Shown: positions 45,001-56,540, counted from the first letter of the stretch. The stretch is DNA of 64,000 nt from Aldrovandia affinis (GCA_029706075.1 JAINUG010000397.1:124001-188000); one strand, 5' to 3'. The notes: generated from the letters alone by a model not told the origin. A program made the numbers and translations.

Positions 45001-47170
45001 GGCGAGAGAGAGGGAACGGACACTTGTTTGGCAAGGCGTTTTCGACTTTTATTGAGCTCATTGGAAGACATTGGGACGCTAGTTATGCTAGTGCTTAATT
45101 GCTGAAGCGGCTCCGAAATCTTTATGAACTTAAGTGATCATGTTGCAACGCTCAAGTTTGACCAAGTTTGGACTTTGACTGTGCCGGACACAAGGACGCG
45201 TGCCACTCCAGGATTCGACAGGGGGGTTTCAAAGGCCACCAGGCGAGGGAAGTCTGATTTTATTGCTTTTCACAATGTACATGTTTAATGTCTGTTTTGT
45301 GCGTTTATTTTGGTAGGGAAAACTTCTCTGTTTGGGGTTGGTAGCCTGTAAACTGGGGTTGTGCCAGGGGGAAATGAACGTTAATGCTACTGGTATCCTC
45401 TGGGGATAAAGCGTGTTGGATAATTTATATATAGTCTAGCTTATTGTGAGATTTAAACGCTCTTTTGAAGCCCTTTATCTATATAGCCTATTGTGTGACT
45501 TATATACTGCCTAGGGTGCTGGAAGTGTGTAGTGGAACTTAACCCTCTATGGGACGCATTATGAAATAGTGCTTCAAAAAAATCAATGACTGGTTATTTT
45601 TGTTCCATTTGACCGTAGAATCAATTCCATTAAAAAAAATTAACATTTATTTGACCTTTATTTTGGGTGATTGTCATTTATAAAAGACAAAATCCCATAG
45701 AGGGTTAAAGTGGGTGTGAAGGGCTGTCTCTGCATGAATATCGCATGTTCTAGTGCTGAAAGTTAACGTGCACCTAAAGTCTTAGTGCTGTAGGCTGGAT
45801 TTGACTCCCCTTGGTACTCCACAGCAGGCTCTATGAATTTCTGTCAATAAAGTCAATCTTATTTTTCAACTTTGTGGACTGAGTGTGTGCAGAACTGGCA
45901 GTCTGTACCGACCAGAGGGAAGCAATTCAAACTCTGGAGACCAACTGTGCGTGGGGTCATCTAGGATGGAGAGCTTGCGTCATGTTTTTTTCTGAAAGAA
46001 GCTAGAAAGGCTTAGCTGAGTTGACTCTGTCATTTTATTGCAGATGAGAACCACTTTTTTAAAATTTTGTGTTGCATTTCAAATTGAGGTTTGAAAACCA
46101 ACATCATTACAAAAGTTAAAACTGATTTCAGTACATGGTCAGTAAAAAGAAGGCACAGTCCTATCTACATCAGTCTTTGAAAGAATCTCTATCTTTGAAT
46201 GGACAGCACCTGCATTCTACTTCCACCGTAGCGTATCATCAGTCCTGACAATCTCAACATATTTCCTTATGATGATAGCCTTATGAGGTCTGTTCTGTTG
46301 CCTCCTAAAAATATATTGCCATGTTTTTGGTTTTGTCCATTTACTTCTGAGAAATTATTGTTACATTACATTACAGGCATTTGGCAGACGCTCTTATCCA
46401 GAGCGACGTACAACAAAGTGTTAACCGTAGTCAAGAACAGTTTAGCTGAAAGCCACCCTAGCGGGATTTACAGTTCCAGGTGCTAGGAGCAACCACATAG
46501 TTAAGCTAGGAACCTGTAGGTCAATCTGTAGCCACAATTCAAAGGCAGCAATAAAACAAACAACATCATTGTGATTATGATGGAGTGATTATGTGCATTA
46601 CAGGAAAGAAAATAGGGCTTCCCATCCTCCCCCGTTTGTCAGTTTAGAACCTGTTCATAACAGTCAGTCAAATGCACCCTAAACTCTCTTTAAGGTGTAG
46701 AAAGTGGTTATCTGCACTGACTTGAGCTGCGGTGTCGAGCGAATAACGAGAGAACAATGCTGCCCCACCAGGGAGGCTTTGATTACCGATACTCACATTT
46801 TGTACTGGACAAAGTAGTGCGGGTTCCCGTGAGAGTGCCCATGGTGTTTCCAGTGTAAAATATTCCTGTAGTCCAATGAGTGAAACCTCACTTCCTGTGG
46901 CGTGATTTCGTTCCGGAGATGCACACTACCTGAAGCTGAATACCAAGCCAACATTGTCTGATTTTGCAATGATACACTTTTTAAAAGAAAGGCAAGCCTA
47001 TGATTTCTCCTATCGTGATGTAAGGAATACAATTTGCCGATCAACTTTTTTTTTTTTTTTTTTTTACTGTAATCCAACAACTCCAAATCCATGGAAGAGA
47101 AGGACTTACCCTCCACGCGGCAGGTCAATGTGATGTTCAACAGCAGCAGAAGTATGACAGGGATTGACAT
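41891..47170 (-). CDS. il22ra2: Interleukin-22 receptor alpha 2 (IL-22 binding protein, crfb9), whole gene
   Basis: Secreted class II cytokine receptor that binds IL-22 without signalling and acts as a decoy. Exons on the minus strand: 47170-47110, 46929-46797, 44110-43932, 43789-43620, 42040-41891; 693 nt, 230 residues. I recall a human soluble form of about 231. It has a signal peptide, two fibronectin-III domains and no transmembrane segment or intracellular tail, and the frame stops right after the second domain (ACVTTP). Signature stretches collinear with human IL22RA2: PQEVRFHSLDYRNILHW, HYFVQYK, YYARVKAAL, WALSPRFNPHWD, LLITDLKPRTTYCL. Its neighbour is ifngr1, as in human 6q23. Confidence 0.92.
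42051..42656. repeat. 606-bp pure purine tract (GGGA/GA repeats)
   Basis: Only G and A on the plus strand, mainly GGGA, GA and GGGGA units. On the il22ra2 strand it is pure C/T and ends 7-10 nt before the last exon's acceptor. Long chance frames (REGGREG-like, SLPPSLP-like) arise from it and are not genes. Confidence 0.97.
43185..43380. mobile_element. hAT-type MITE, diverged copy
   Basis: Related to 25025-25212 (GGGTCTGCTGGTTTTTG, then CAGACCCAAGCAACCAGAC and GGAACAGGGTTGGGGACCCC). It lies in il22ra2 intron 4. A SINE fragment precedes it at 43045-43145. Confidence 0.6.
43620..43789 (-). CDS. il22ra2: il22ra2 exon 4: start of second FNIII domain
   Basis: Codes AVSPPGVTLNVT, GIVVRLRAPISPYKRRNGS, and KMLYRIYLTHNNVVQ. 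NVT is a possible N-glycosylation site, as is NGS. The acceptor is TTCCGTGCAG and the donor CAG|GTAAAT, phase 0. Confidence 0.92.
43932..44110 (-). CDS. il22ra2: il22ra2 exon 3: rest of first FNIII domain
   Basis: Codes YGDKHWTNVTHC, EPLCDLSLQTSEP, SYYARVKAALQGAWSTWAL and SPRFNPHWD. It has the paired cysteines of the domain and a WSxWS-like STWALSP. The acceptor is CTGTCTCAG and the donor A|GTAAGT. Confidence 0.93.
44174..44370. repeat. 64-bp tandem repeat, about 3 copies
   Basis: Units contain ACATTACAGTAAACTAACCTG and CATCACATTAAATCAACTAAC. It lies in il22ra2 intron 2, starting about 60 bp from the exon 3 acceptor. Confidence 0.9.
44380..46360. other. il22ra2 intron 2; possible LTR-like block
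   Basis: 44620-45950 is richer in GC than its surroundings, with TTATAAGCAACG at about 44850 and CAATAAAGTC at about 45845 followed by CTTTGTGGACTGAGTG. This spacing resembles a solo LTR, but I find no clear target duplication or TG..CA edges. A piggyBac-type MITE is inserted at 45539. Confidence 0.3.
45539..45708. mobile_element. piggyBac-type MITE
   Basis: 170 bp including TTAA at both ends; terminal inverted repeats CCCTCTATGGGA / TCCCATAGAGGG directly inside the TTAAs. No coding capacity. Confidence 0.85.
46362..46560. mobile_element. Repeat of the GGCATTTGGCAGACGCTC family
   Basis: Starts TTACATTACATTACAGGCAT, then CTCTTATCCAGAGCGACG, CAAAGTGTTAACCGTAGTC and GCTAGGAGCAACCACATAG. A longer copy is at 58634-58960. 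It shares its first 50 bp with the TAATG-tailed SINEs. Confidence 0.65.
46797..46929 (-). CDS. il22ra2: il22ra2 exon 2: start of first FNIII domain
   Basis: Codes SVHLRNEITPQEVRFHS, LDYRNILHWKHHG and PHYFVQYK. The RNILHW core is the class II receptor strand that human IL22RA2 writes HNILQW. The acceptor is CAGCTTCAG and the donor AT|GTGAGT, phase 2. Confidence 0.92.
47110..47170 (-). CDS. il22ra2: il22ra2 exon 1: signal peptide
   Basis: MSIPVILLLLLNITLTCRVEG: a short n-region, a Leu-rich core and a polar end, with cleavage likely near TCR-VEG. The donor is G|GTAAGT, phase 1. ATG context is GAAATGT. Confidence 0.85.
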
Positions 47171-47215
47171 TTCAGCAGCCCTAACAAAAAAATGTACAAC
47201 GTCCTTCCTATAGCC

Positions 47216-47222
47216 TTTTATA
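47216..47222 (-). promoter_or_regulatory. TATA box of il22ra2
   Basis: TATAAAA (followed by GG) lies 46-52 nt before the ATG, which puts a start near 47190 and leaves a leader of about 20 nt. An octamer-like ATGCAAA lies just upstream. The alternative is that TTTTTTTGTTAG ending at 47181 is a splice acceptor joining an upstream leader exon. Confidence 0.45.
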
Positions 47223-47224
47223 CA

Positions 47225-48658
47225 AACTTCTTTGCATAAATGGGAAGTTCTCAGGTTACACAACAGGTAAAGGCATATTGAACATGCTTATAATTTAGGT
47301 TGAATTGTATGCATATATTGTACATTTTATAGCAAAATGTATTCATTGAAATGCAACATCTGTGTGGATTAGTGAGTCAAGACACTCAATTCTCACTTTG
47401 GACTGATTAAGAGTTTGATGTCACATGGTTAACTGTTCTAATCATTTTAATTGAATGCCCTTAACACTACCACACTCAATTACATGCAAATGTCAGTCTG
47501 CTTATTCATAAACTCAATTTGGTGAGTTCATCACCGACATTACTGAAAGCAATTGTGCTTGCTTTGATCAAATGTAACGCTTGCATTTTATGTGTAAGTC
47601 AAATTTGAGGAGAAATGTGGCCAATAAAACATTGTTGGGCATTGCGTCTGAGATTTCACCCCTTCATTACCAGGACACGTGTTATCTGGTTGTAACACTT
47701 GAGTTCCATCTGTTCTGACAGTCATTTCATAGTAAGATGATCATTTATGTGAGCAAGGCACAACGTCCACGCCCTTATAGGGCAGTGAAAGGGCCCATAT
47801 TGCGAGAGAGCGTGTTCTTATGCTACACATACACGTGCTCAGCAAATGTTCTCCTTCACAGAGAACCTGGTGTGGTTCCACTGCCTTTTAAGGCAGTGGG
47901 ACTAAAAAAACTAGAACATGAAAATGTCAGAGGTCTATTTCCGCACCACCTGGAACACACAAGACAGACTGACCTTTCGCTCTGTTCCTCAGCCTTTGTC
48001 TACATTCATACTCTCACTTCCTCACTTCTGCGGTCATAAAAGTGTGTTGTGATGTGTGAATGGTGATGCTGCGATAATGCTGTCTCCATGACACACTTTA
48101 GCCAGTCGCACAAACCCCCGAACATTTAAAATGTATTTATTGGAAGTTCACAAAACGTCCCTGTGGAACGTTTCCCAGGTGCGAGAGCTGTTAATCTTGT
48201 CGGTGATGTCATTTCAAAGCACAAGCAGGCTGAATCTGATCATTTAGCATTTGTACAAATCAGACTCAGGGAATCTGAAGTCCTTAGACACTTTAATACA
48301 CTCTATGAAAAACTGGGTAAATATATCCATTTTCTTCTGGCCCTGTACCCATTTAATAGGGTCTATGAAGCTTTTAATAGACACTTGTCTGGTTTGCAAA
48401 TTTGTACTCCGGCCTTCATTGATAATATATGCAGGTACTATGTACGGTCATATGAATTTCACTGATTGTTCAGACTTGATGGAGATTCCATGAGAAATTT
48501 AAACATTGTCACAAATAAATATTATGGGTGCATTCATTGTTAGGTGTGCCATCAGCATATACCACCATTTTACTGATGAGGGCAATATACGGAAAAGTTT
48601 TTATCCACGTCTTAAGTGCAGAGTGCCGATCATTTATGAATATAGTTGCAAAATGTCT
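47225..48658. other. il22ra2 upstream region; no gene recognised
   Basis: AT-rich. A 100-codon + frame at 48163-48465 (starts with a non-ATG codon; ERFPGARAVNLVGDVI, YEKLGKYIHFLL) has no family I know and is probably chance or a decayed repeat. Confidence 0.4.
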
Positions 48659-49695
48659 CTGATCTACACACCTGGAGCCGTATGTAGGAAGATTCTAAGA
48701 GCATGAGTGCTGATCTAGGATCAGTTTAGCCTTTTAGCTCATAATGGATATGGACAGGGGAAACCTGATCTTAGATCAGCACTCCTACTCTTAGAATCTT
48801 TGTGCATACGGCCAGAGCCGGCCCTGACCAATTTGGTGCCCTAGGCAAGATTTTAGCTGGTGCCCCTTGCATCGCAGCCAATTCTAGCACCAATCATTGT
48901 ATTCATATGCTCACACAGAAACTACTAGCATAGCTTTGTCTTTGACTTTTTTTATTTTAGAAACAGAAAAATCACAGAATTTCAACAATATTAAAGAAAC
49001 CAATGCTAAATGCACTAAATGTAACAATAATTATAAATATAATTGTGGAGGGCGTCGGTCTCGGCCACATGGGAGTGGCATGGTTGCCTTTGTTTTTACT
49101 TGTAGAGGCCTTTGGAGCAGGGAGACTTTCCGGGGGCAGGTTTGGCACTCTCCCTCGGTGTGAGAGTAAACTGTTGCCCGGAAGGTTGCTCCAAAGGCCA
49201 TAATTTATTTAATTATTTAATTGATGTTAATTGGTAAGTGATTATTCACTTACCTGTTTGTGTGAGAATGTGAGTGGGTGTGGTCTGTCAATTGTTGAGT
49301 GATTGATAGATGGGTGATTGCCTCACGAGTCCCACCTGAGCCAGGCAGAAAGTAAGCCTATTTAAGAGCAGGTGGGGCGAGTGGGGAATTAGTTAGACTT
49401 GTGTGTGTGCGAGAGTGAACGTGCACGTATGTTGTGGATTATGGTTTGATGTTTGATGTGACTCTGTCGGGCATTTGTGGCACGTGTCTGTAATCCAAGC
49501 TTCTGGGAGGTGGAGTCTGTGTGGAGTTTGTTGAGTTCTGTGTGCATTTGTCGAAAGTGACTGAGTAGAGTGCTTCCTGTGTGAGTCTGAAAGAGAGCTC
49601 CTTTTCTGCTGCCTCTGGGAGGTGCTGTTTTCGGCCTGACGCATGGTCAGTGTTTATTTCATCTATAGCAAGGAAGCCGCACCACCACCGGCACC

Positions 49696-50448
49696 ATGGC
49701 GGGATCGGGGTCCGGAGGCGCAGCTGAGCAGGGCGCCACCGGACCAGCAACCGCCGGACAGGCCGGTGGGGAGAACAACCACCATGCTGCCCCCAATCCA
49801 ACCACCCCTGGGACGAGAGTGAACAGCATGACCCGTCTAGAATTCAGCAGGGCTGTCCTACAGAAAGGTATGGGCTTTGTGCCGAATGACCTGAACTGCC
49901 TGGTCAAGGTCCCTAATGTAGTAGATGTATTTGAGATTAGTTTTAAGAATGCTAATGTCCTGGAGAGATTCTGGAACCTCTTTAGAGAGGGGAAGGATAG
50001 GAGCCCCCTGAAAAACTTTGACGTTGAGCCTCTGTCTGACACTGAGAGCAAAGTGGTGACTATGTAGTTTTATAACGAAGCTGTACAGGACCACGATGTT
50101 GCAACATGGTTGGGCAGGTATGGCTCCGTCAAATCCGAGGCAAGGAGAGTCCTCAATGAGGATGGGGTGTGGACTGGGGCCAGAAAGTGGCTGGTCCAAC
50201 TACAGCCAGACCCAATGTCGGTTGGAGGTGTGAGACACATCCCCAGCACCATTACGCTGGGGAACAACCGGGGCACAGTTTTTTATTACGGCATGCCCAA
50301 ACTGTGCAGGCGATGTGGTGAGTTAGGCCACTTGGCTGCAGCCTGCACAGTGGTTAAGTGCAAGAGTTGTGGAGGAGAGCACGAGACCAGGGCATGCCGG
50401 GACCCTAGACCCTGTAACTTGTGTGGGGTAAGGGGGCACCTCTTTTGA
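49696..50448 (+). pseudogene. LINE ORF1 with CCHC zinc knuckles, broken
   Basis: Gag-like ORF1: MAGSGSGGAAEQ start, a middle with LEFSRAVLQKGMGF, then CRRCGELGHLAAAC, CKSCGGEHETRAC and CNLCGVRGH zinc knuckles. An in-frame TAG near 50065 and a TGA at 50446-50448 interrupt it. Its role would be RNA binding in the retrotransposon particle. Confidence 0.8.
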
Positions 50449-50719
50449 GACTGCCCACTCTCATATGCCAACAGGGCTAGGGGAACTGCGCCACAGTCTC
50501 ACCCCCCAACCTCCATCAAATACGACCATACAAAAATATAATGTCCTTTTTGAGATCGGGAGAGACCATGACGCTCCTGAGGGGCAACCCAGCCTTAAAC
50601 CCTGAAATTGTATGGAAAAATGCAAATCATAAAACATTAAATAATAAACAAAAAGACCTAACATGGCCATTCCTGTTTAGACGGCACTTAGCCCTGACCG
50701 AACTGCCCCCATGGATGCA

Positions 50720-51096
50720 CTGACTTGGAACATGTACACCATCTGTTCTGGGAGTGCTCTGTGGCCAGACGGGTCTGGGGCCTTGTGTCCTCTGTCTCCC
50801 AGAACAGGCTCCTGCCGAGATCCTCCCTGACGACTGAGAGGGTCCTGTACGGCCCCCGTGAGGGATGTAGGACCCCGGAGCTGCAGCGCCAGTGGAGGAT
50901 CATTAACACCGTTAAGCAGGTCCTGTGGGAGGCAAGGAACATCAGGGTCTTCCAAGAACAAACAGTGGACTTGTTCACTCTCCGGAGGAGGCTTCAAAAC
51001 CTCCTCCAGGACGGCGTTTTGGTGGACTTTTTGAAGGACGAGAGAGGGGCAAGGAGGAAATGGGGGTTGAACCACTGGAAAGAACTCATTATATAG
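50720..51096 (+). pseudogene. LINE ORF2 C-terminal remnant
   Basis: EHVHHLFWECSVARRVW is the cysteine/His motif found after reverse transcriptase in LINE ORF2 (zf-RVT type). It is followed by KQVLWEARNIRVFQ and LLQDGVLVDFLKDER to a stop at 51096. The upstream part is deleted. Confidence 0.75.
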
Positions 51097-51370
51097 CTCA
51101 CCCGCCCCCAGAGGAGGTGCGCTCTGGGCACCCAACGCCCAAGCACAAACTTTTGCTTTTTGGCTTCTTGTTTGTTTTGATTTAAGATTATATGTATTTC
51201 CAGTCCTGTCTGTTGTATAGTCTAGTCTGTTAAGTTGTTTCCCTGTCTTTGAAAAATGCACTATCCTATTGTTGCCAAATATTGTTTTGTTTTTTTCCCC
51301 TTTAGTTGGTATGCCAATTTTTAACTGAAATGTGAAAATAATTTTTTTTAAACCAATAAAAGAACATTCC

Positions 51371-52754
51371 TGACTGATTACGACATCTTTGGAAGGCGTT
51401 TTAATGGTCTCTTGGGTTCTTTTTGAGCATCATCCGTAGTTGTGCGGTGTATGGAACACTGATGCTTGCTACCGATATTATCCACAGCTGTGCAGTGTAT
51501 GGAGCATGGATAATTATCGCTTCTTTTAATAAAGTGGCTACCTGCATAGTCAGTTTTGCATTACTACTGGACTTAGACTCTTTTCTTGATACATCACCCA
51601 ACGCACACTCGCTACAATAATAAAAAAAGAAAAGAAATGCCAACAATATAACTCAAATTATCAACTGGAATGATATCTGGAATTTTGCTTTGAAAGAGAC
51701 AAATGCTAAACATGGCAAAGTACTTGTTAGGCTTTTAGACTGATAGCTAGCTATTTTCTGACTCTTTCATGGAATAAATCAATTAGGCATTGAAATTCAT
51801 TGTAGACTTTTTTTTACAAATACACTGATATATTCATGTTCATGAACGTTAACGTTCTGCATAATCTAATGCAAATTGATTAACGTTAGCCTAAATGTTG
51901 GTCTGTAACCTGACAGCCGTCCTATCAGTCTCAGTAGAAAATGCAACATAACGTCGTTAACGTTATATTATGGGCAACAAAACTGATTACGAAAAGAGGT
52001 GAATTGATACTGGCTCTATGATTCCCAAGCCAAAACAATCCCATTGTGCAACGTTGTCAGCTTATTATTCATACCGTAGTGACTGAAATGTAGTTGCTAG
52101 CTAGAATAACGTTATATTTTCCCTGCCAAGATATGATTGAAGAATCGCGCGTAAACAGTCTGCTTTAACACAGATCGAAGAATAACCTGCCTGCTTAGCT
52201 AGCTAGCTAATGTTAGTAGCTTGCTAGTCTCTGGCCACACACATATTTGTAGTAACGTTCGCTTGCTAACAAGTCAACATTACTGTTTGCAAGAAGCTGT
52301 TATGAACTTAAATCTAGCCAACTGTTAGATATGATCGTCAACGTTAGCTAGTAGCCTACGTCTTTGCCCTGTAACAATACTAACGCTAACGTTAACGCTA
52401 TCAAACTAACTATACTGTATGCTCACATAGTAGCCTACATTAATAACAACTTAGATGGTTGTGGTGAAAATTGACACAATGCTTAACCCATCCTCACCTC
52501 TAAGTTCAGGTTCAAAGTCACGAGGGCTTATTCGGGAGAACCTCGCGCCAGCGAAACGGCAGGTCTCAGAATGGACGTATTTTGTATAGAATTTTGTAAA
52601 ATTGTATTTTATCCAAACATTTCTAAAATGTGTTTAAAGTAGAGGGTGTTTTTTCTTCTCTTTTTCCCTTTTATATTTTCCCTCCCTGTCATTTGGCGCG
52701 CCCCCTATGGATGGATGGCGCCCCTAGCATTCGCCTATATCGCGGGCTGGCTCT
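51371..52754. other. Right part of the hAT element, no coding frame
   Basis: AT-rich with many GTTAACGTTA-like and GCTAGCTAGC short motifs. Tandem-like GTGCGGTGTATGGA copies occur at about 51430-51510. No gene. Confidence 0.4.
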
Positions 52755-53254
52755 GCATACGGCCCCTGATCTACATTCTAGTCTGTTATGATGCTCAGGT
52801 GCCCAACAACATCTAACTGCTCCCTGTTCTGTTCCTGTTCAGACTCGAGGGTCCTGCTTTTGTGACGGCTCTGGGGTTTTCAGCAAAACGGCAGTGTCTG
52901 GCTCACTTTCCAAGTCCATTTCTTCCCAAAGCCATTGGCTTCTTCCTTATATGCTGTTGGGCAGTAACTGTTGCCTGACATGTTAAACTTCCTGCGTCTA
53001 TCCGGGCCATGGTTTTTGAGAAGTGACAGTTCCCGTGCCACCAGCTGTAAAAGCGGATTAAATGTTCACGTTTATCCTCTGCACGATGTACTATTTGTAT
53101 ATTTACTGTACTGTCTGCTTCCCTTTTTCCTGAGTTGAATTTAATTGACATTCAAAAAGCAACGTACCATGCACTGGCTAATTCATGTCAATGGAAAATA
53201 TGATATGTCATTTCATACTGGTTCATAGGGCACAAAACATAACTGTCAGACCCT

Positions 53255-54645
53255 GTCAGGCAACTAAACATAAGAATACATAATGACGAGAATGGGCCGT
53301 TCGGCCCATCTAGGCTCGTCATGTCCTAATCTAAAGAGTATCTAGTACTGCATCTAGCCTGGACTTGAATAGCCCAAGTGTTTCTGCCTCTACTAGTCGA
53401 TCTGGCAAGCTGTCCCAGGCATTGACAACTGTGTAAAGAAAAACTTCCTAATATCTGTGCGGAATTTGCCTTTAACTAATTTCCACCTGTGGCCTCTTGT
53501 TCTGCTGACCCCACTTATCTTAAAAATCTTTGGTATTTCACTTTGTTAATCCCTTTTAGGAATTTAAAAACCTCAATCAAATCCCCCCTAAGTCTCCATT
53601 TGCTAAACTTAAATAGATTGAGTGCCTTAAGTCTTATCATAACTTTTACCTTTCATACCAGGTATCAGTTTAGTTGCCCTTCTTTCTAGTTGCCCTTTTT
53701 CAAGAGCTTCTATATCTTTCTTGTAGTGCGGTGCCCAGAACTGCACACAGAATTCTAAGTGAGGTCTGACAAAGGCATTATATAACATTAATATAACCTC
53801 CTTTGATTTATACTCCATTCCTTTTGCTATGTATCCCAGCATCCTGTTGGGGGTTTTTCACTGCTGTAGCACACTGCTTTGATGCAGATAGGAATTGTAG
53901 TTGATCAAAGCCCAAGTCTTTTTCAAATTGAACACCTACTAACTTTTCCCCTCCCATAAAATACTCCTGTCTAATGTTTTTATTTCCCACATGCATAACT
54001 TTACATTTAGCAATATTGAATGTCATCTGCCATGTATCTGCCCATTCTTTTTTTTTTTTTTTTTATCATCTTGGATTACTTTAGTCCAAATTGTTTGCCA
54101 AATCCCCAAGTTTAGTATCATCTGCAAATGTAACTATTTTGCTACTAACGTCCAAGATCATTTATGTAAATAAGGAAGAGCAGAGGTCCCAGCACCTGTT
54201 ACCTACTGTTACTTGTATTCGCCCTTGCAGCCAATTATGAACCCACTCTGAAACTACTCCTGCAATTCCTACTGAATTTATTTTAGCAATGAGCCTCTCA
54301 TGTGGTACCTTGTCAAATGCTTTCTGAAAGTCCAAATATATAATATCATAAGCCTGGTCCAGGTCAACACACTTTGTAGCCTCTTCAAAAAAGTCCAGGA
54401 GGTTTGTTAGGCATGACCTCCCTTTGAGAAAACCATGTTGGCTCTTCCTTAAAATACTATTATTTTTCAAGAATGATTCCAACTTATCCCTAATAATACA
54501 TTCCAGCATTTTACATACGATGCAAGTTAAACTGACAGGCCTATAGTTCCCTGGGTCAGTATGGTCCCCCTTCTTATATATTGGAATTATACTACCTTGC
54601 TTCCAGTCATATGATATTTCTCCAGTGATTATGGATTGCATAAAA
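53255..54645 (-). mobile_element. CR1/Rex-like LINE, 3' part with decayed reverse transcriptase
   Basis: Minus strand. Frames carry PIYKKGDHTDPGNYRPVSL, QHGFLKGRSCLTNLLDF, IYLDFQKAFDKVPHERL (RT motif A), then after a frameshift VTFADDTKLG (motif with FADD, about 54113-54127), FNIAKCKVMHVGNK and YNAFVRPHLEFCVQFW. The 3' UTR contains GATGGGCCGAACGGCCC at about 53305. Several stops; inactive. Confidence 0.85.
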
Positions 54646-54659
54646 ATATGTCAATTTCC

Positions 54660-56465
54660 CCAAGTTCTTTGAGTAAAACTAAACATAAACATAAACTCTG
54701 CATGCAAGTTAGATCAGAACTGAATCAGTGTGCATAAATTAAAATACTTTAATATATAAAATCTGTCCCAACCAAAAATATTGATAATTTAAACCATATA
54801 AATATTATCAATATTTTCATATTCCTTCGGCTACACAACCTGTGACCATAGCACAATCAGAAATCATTCCAACTACTGTAACAAACATAAAAAAGAAACT
54901 AACCCCTAAGCTATTTCATCAGGCTGATTGCACTTTTACGGTATGCCAATTACCTACTAGTTACTAGGTAAGCATCTAGTAGTAATTTGTAATAACTGGT
55001 AATTTAACAATTCCTGTGAAACTATAAACAATGGGTAACAAATCATTGAGCATTTGCTTTGTAATTTCATGTTTAGAAAGGGTAATAAGATAAGTTCAAA
55101 GTAGGTATGGTATATTAGGTACCTGGTATTTCCTAATACATTTTGCAGTATCAATAAGCAATAACTGGTACTCATTTTAAATCATTTCTATAAAACTTAG
55201 TAACTGATTGGTAAAATACATTTTGCAATACATTTTCTACTTTCTGTGGTATTAACAATGTGTAACCCAATAGGTAAGTATCCAGTCTGTAGTCCTTGCT
55301 TATCCAATATTACCAGGTACAACTTTAGTAATTAATGGGTAACATTGAAGGAACAAACAAACACAGCCATAGCCAATGTGAGTCGGACAGCACTCAAGGG
55401 TCTACAGGCCAACGGGCGAACAGAGGGGTCTGTGAAATGCAAGCACACCAAGAAGCCTTGTCACGGAGGCGAAATGTCTCTGGCCATCAGCACACCAGCT
55501 AAGAAGGGAGATGAACACATCTCCGTGTGGTACCCAATGGCACAAAAATGCAACATATTTGTCTCCAATTCACTAGCACACCAGCAAGGAAGTGGAGGTA
55601 TAGGCCCTTTGTCACGCTAGCACACAAGGCAGGAAGGAAGAGAAATTAAGAGGGGCGCACCAAGCCCCGCTACAATTGCAATGACAGGGCAATGCTGGCC
55701 AATAGCAAAGCAGAACCAGCAAATGTTACATTTCAATGCAGCATGCAGGGAACCCCTAACCGACCTGCCATATACAGGCCACCTTCATGAGCTACTTTAT
55801 GTGGTGTGTTCGGAGTTGTTATTGGAAGAATCGATTGTTCCGCTTTGAGACGCTTTGTGTTTTGGCCCTGCTTGTCTGAGAATCCTCCATGGCTACCAAC
55901 CTCACCCTTACGTGATAAGATGGCACCTGTGAGATCCAAGATTGTGTAAGATTACATCACACTGGAGGAAACGTCATGGAATTGTGTTTAACAGTTACCC
56001 CCCATTAAAAACCTTTAGAGTCCAATATAGCAGCTGCCCAGCAGAGGGCGCCAACGTTTTGTACTTACAGCTTGCACAGTCCTGTTGTTTTTCAGTTGTT
56101 ACTTTCTAAAGAAACCATCTGAGAGCATTGATCGACCGTTGCTAACCTTTGTGTGTTTTGATATGACTCTTGCAGAATTTAAACAATTTAAAATGTGAAC
56201 CCTAAGAAACCTCCGTCCACTTCATATGGGTAACAAGCACTGCAACAAGAAGATAAAATGCTCAATGACTCCAATTTCCATGCACTAAGTATGTGTATAT
56301 TAATTGATAGTAAATAATAGTATATGAAAACGTACACGCTTGTCAGTGGTGCTAACATTTCAACTGGTAGCCCTGCCACTTTGTTTGGCTAAGTGGATAT
56401 ATGGGTTTGGGAAGTGAAACCACTTTTTTTTTTTTTATTAACAGTGAACATCTTGTCGGCTTCTC
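54660..56465. other. Spacer, no gene recognised
   Basis: AT-rich. 54955-55340 has several GGTAA/TTACC-type repeats (ACTGGTA, AATGGGTAAC). A frame at 55345-55620 is unrecognised. Confidence 0.4.
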
Positions 56466-56540
56466 TCCTCCCTCCCTTCCCCCCTCCCTCACCTTGGCCA
56501 GTGTTGGACGTTGAAACTACTAGACCACGCGGGAGGCTGT
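56466..56540 (-). mobile_element. SINE head fragment
   Basis: Minus strand AGTAGTTTCAACGTCCAACA and CTGGCCAAGGTGAGGG match the head of the SINE at 25410-25775. Confidence 0.6.

Larger units (their letters stand above)
49036..51370 (+). mobile_element. Internally deleted non-LTR retrotransposon (Tx1/L1-like)
   Basis: 5' part begins near GGAGGGCGTCGGTCTCGGCC, followed by ORF1 and then directly by the last part of ORF2 and a 3' end with AACCAATAAAAGAAC (about 51350). Endonuclease and most of the reverse transcriptase are missing. A 5' fragment of the same family, inverted, lies at 59510-59580. Confidence 0.75.
48813..52755. mobile_element. hAT-type transposon (non-autonomous or gutted) carrying a LINE
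   Basis: 3.9 kb with ends CAGAGCCGGCCC / GGGCTGGCTCTG (one mismatch) and perfect 8-bp duplication CATACGGC (48805-48812, 52756-52763). Edge sequences are TTGGTGCCCTAGGCAAG and GGCGCCCCTAGCATTCGCC. No hAT transposase is found inside; about 2.3 kb is a LINE insertion. Confidence 0.82.
48669..52767. mobile_element. Palindromic MITE split by a hAT element
   Basis: Left part 48669-48812 is almost a whole hairpin: GATTCTAAGAGCATGAGTGC mirrored by CACTCCTACTCTTAGAATC. The right tip is 52756-52767 after the inserted element. The outer direct repeat GATCTACA is at 48661-48668 and 52768-52775. Confidence 0.75.

Noticed and set aside
48163-48465. A small gene between il22ra2 and the hAT element
   Set aside because: Starts without ATG, no splice or promoter context, no known motif, AT-rich composition like the flanks.
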